Under the pieces are notes generated by a model. The model made no database searches and was not told the origin of the DNA. It was given only the letters and a program-made list of their open reading frames with translations. A stretch of 14,864 nucleotides of DNA from Bacillota bacterium. Lineage in GTDB: Bacteria > Bacillota_E > Sulfobacillia > Sulfobacillales > Sulfobacillaceae. The stretch covers positions 1 to 14,864 of the forward strand of contig JAKAAL010000021.1 of assembly GCA_021802375.1 (NCBI GenBank), in the 5' to 3' direction. Of the stretch, positions 14,686-14,864 are shown one piece after another. The translations under genes were made by a program, and so were the position numbers. The first letter of the stretch is position 1. Each line of letters begins with the position of its first letter.

Positions 14686-14864
14686 TTACCAGTCGCGCAA
14701 TGCCAGTAGGTCGAGCAAGTCTTTAATGGCCCGGCCGCGCTGCGCGGGATGCCTCATCGGCAAATCCGAGTGAATTTCGTAGCGGTTCGTCCGGCCGTCC
14801 CGAAATCGACTGATGTATCCAGCGCTCTCGAGATCGTCAAGAATACGTTGCACCGCTCGCTCCG
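14686..14864 (-). CDS. 3' end of a winged-helix (MarR/ArsR-like) transcriptional regulator
   Basis: The frame enters at the window edge and gives 58 residues before TAA (14688-14686). It reads ERAVQRILDDLESAGYISR, then GRTNRYEIHSDLPMRHP. This is the C-terminal recognition helix and beta-wing of a small winged-helix DNA-binding protein (the pattern T.RTVQRILxDLExAGYLxRxRxGRxNxYxVxxxLPLRHP). The HTH start and the N-terminus lie outside the window. It ends about 55 nt before the promoter at 14630-14600 and runs in the same direction, so it could regulate that downstream promoter. Target and ligand are unknown. Confidence 0.8.
   Translation of the reverse strand, partial: ERAVQRILDDLESAGYISRFRDGRTNRYEIHSDLPMRHPAQRGRAIKDLLDLLALRDW

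Overview
The window looks like chromosomal DNA of a Firmicute, most likely a Sulfobacillus-type or Alicyclobacillus-like organism. The signs are moderate G+C, strong AGGAGG ribosome binding sites, frequent GTG and TTG starts, a long (about 481 aa) isocitrate dehydrogenase and remnants of IS200/IS605 elements. The genus is an inference; only similarity searches could fix it.

Positions 1-7198, + strand: a potassium-uptake block. It opens with a broken 3' part of kdpA, where about 140 codons are missing and the frame changes. Then come intact kdpB (the P-type ATPase) and kdpC. The regulatory part follows in an unusual arrangement. A membrane histidine kinase corresponding to the C-terminal half of KdpD overlaps kdpE by 4 nt, and kdpE is followed by a separate gene for the cytoplasmic N-terminal half of KdpD (ATP-binding sensor domain plus Usp domain). 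A promoter-like sequence sits between kdpC and the kinase. A small formiminotransferase-cyclodeaminase family gene ends the run.

Positions 7650-10700, - strand: a PLP-dependent trans-sulfuration enzyme (cystathionine gamma-synthase/lyase family) whose N-terminal 26 codons are out of frame by one base at a C5 run. Directly upstream of it lies an approximately 345-bp, terminally repeated, internally deleted IS200/IS605 derivative. Then come an MFS transporter of the fosmidomycin-resistance type and a short ORF whose stop overlaps the MFS start.

Positions 10700-13180: a non-coding stretch with a LexA-box-like palindrome, a second IS605-type relic (5' part of tnpB, frameshifted, followed by a cluster of hairpins), and an intact isocitrate dehydrogenase gene on the - strand.

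Positions 13180-14864, - strand: a non-coding stretch and a heavily frameshifted relic of a DUF6671-type protein with two or three zinc-knuckle CxxC pairs. A promoter with perfect -35 and -10 hexamers lies upstream of the relic. The window ends in the 3' end of a winged-helix regulator gene that enters from the right edge.

Overall, a metabolically ordinary core (Kdp, sulfur amino acid metabolism, TCA cycle) is interspersed with decayed mobile and accessory sequence. I see no CRISPR array, rRNA or tRNA. The items most worth checking are the split KdpD, the damaged kdpA, the DUF6671 relic and the two IS605 derivatives.
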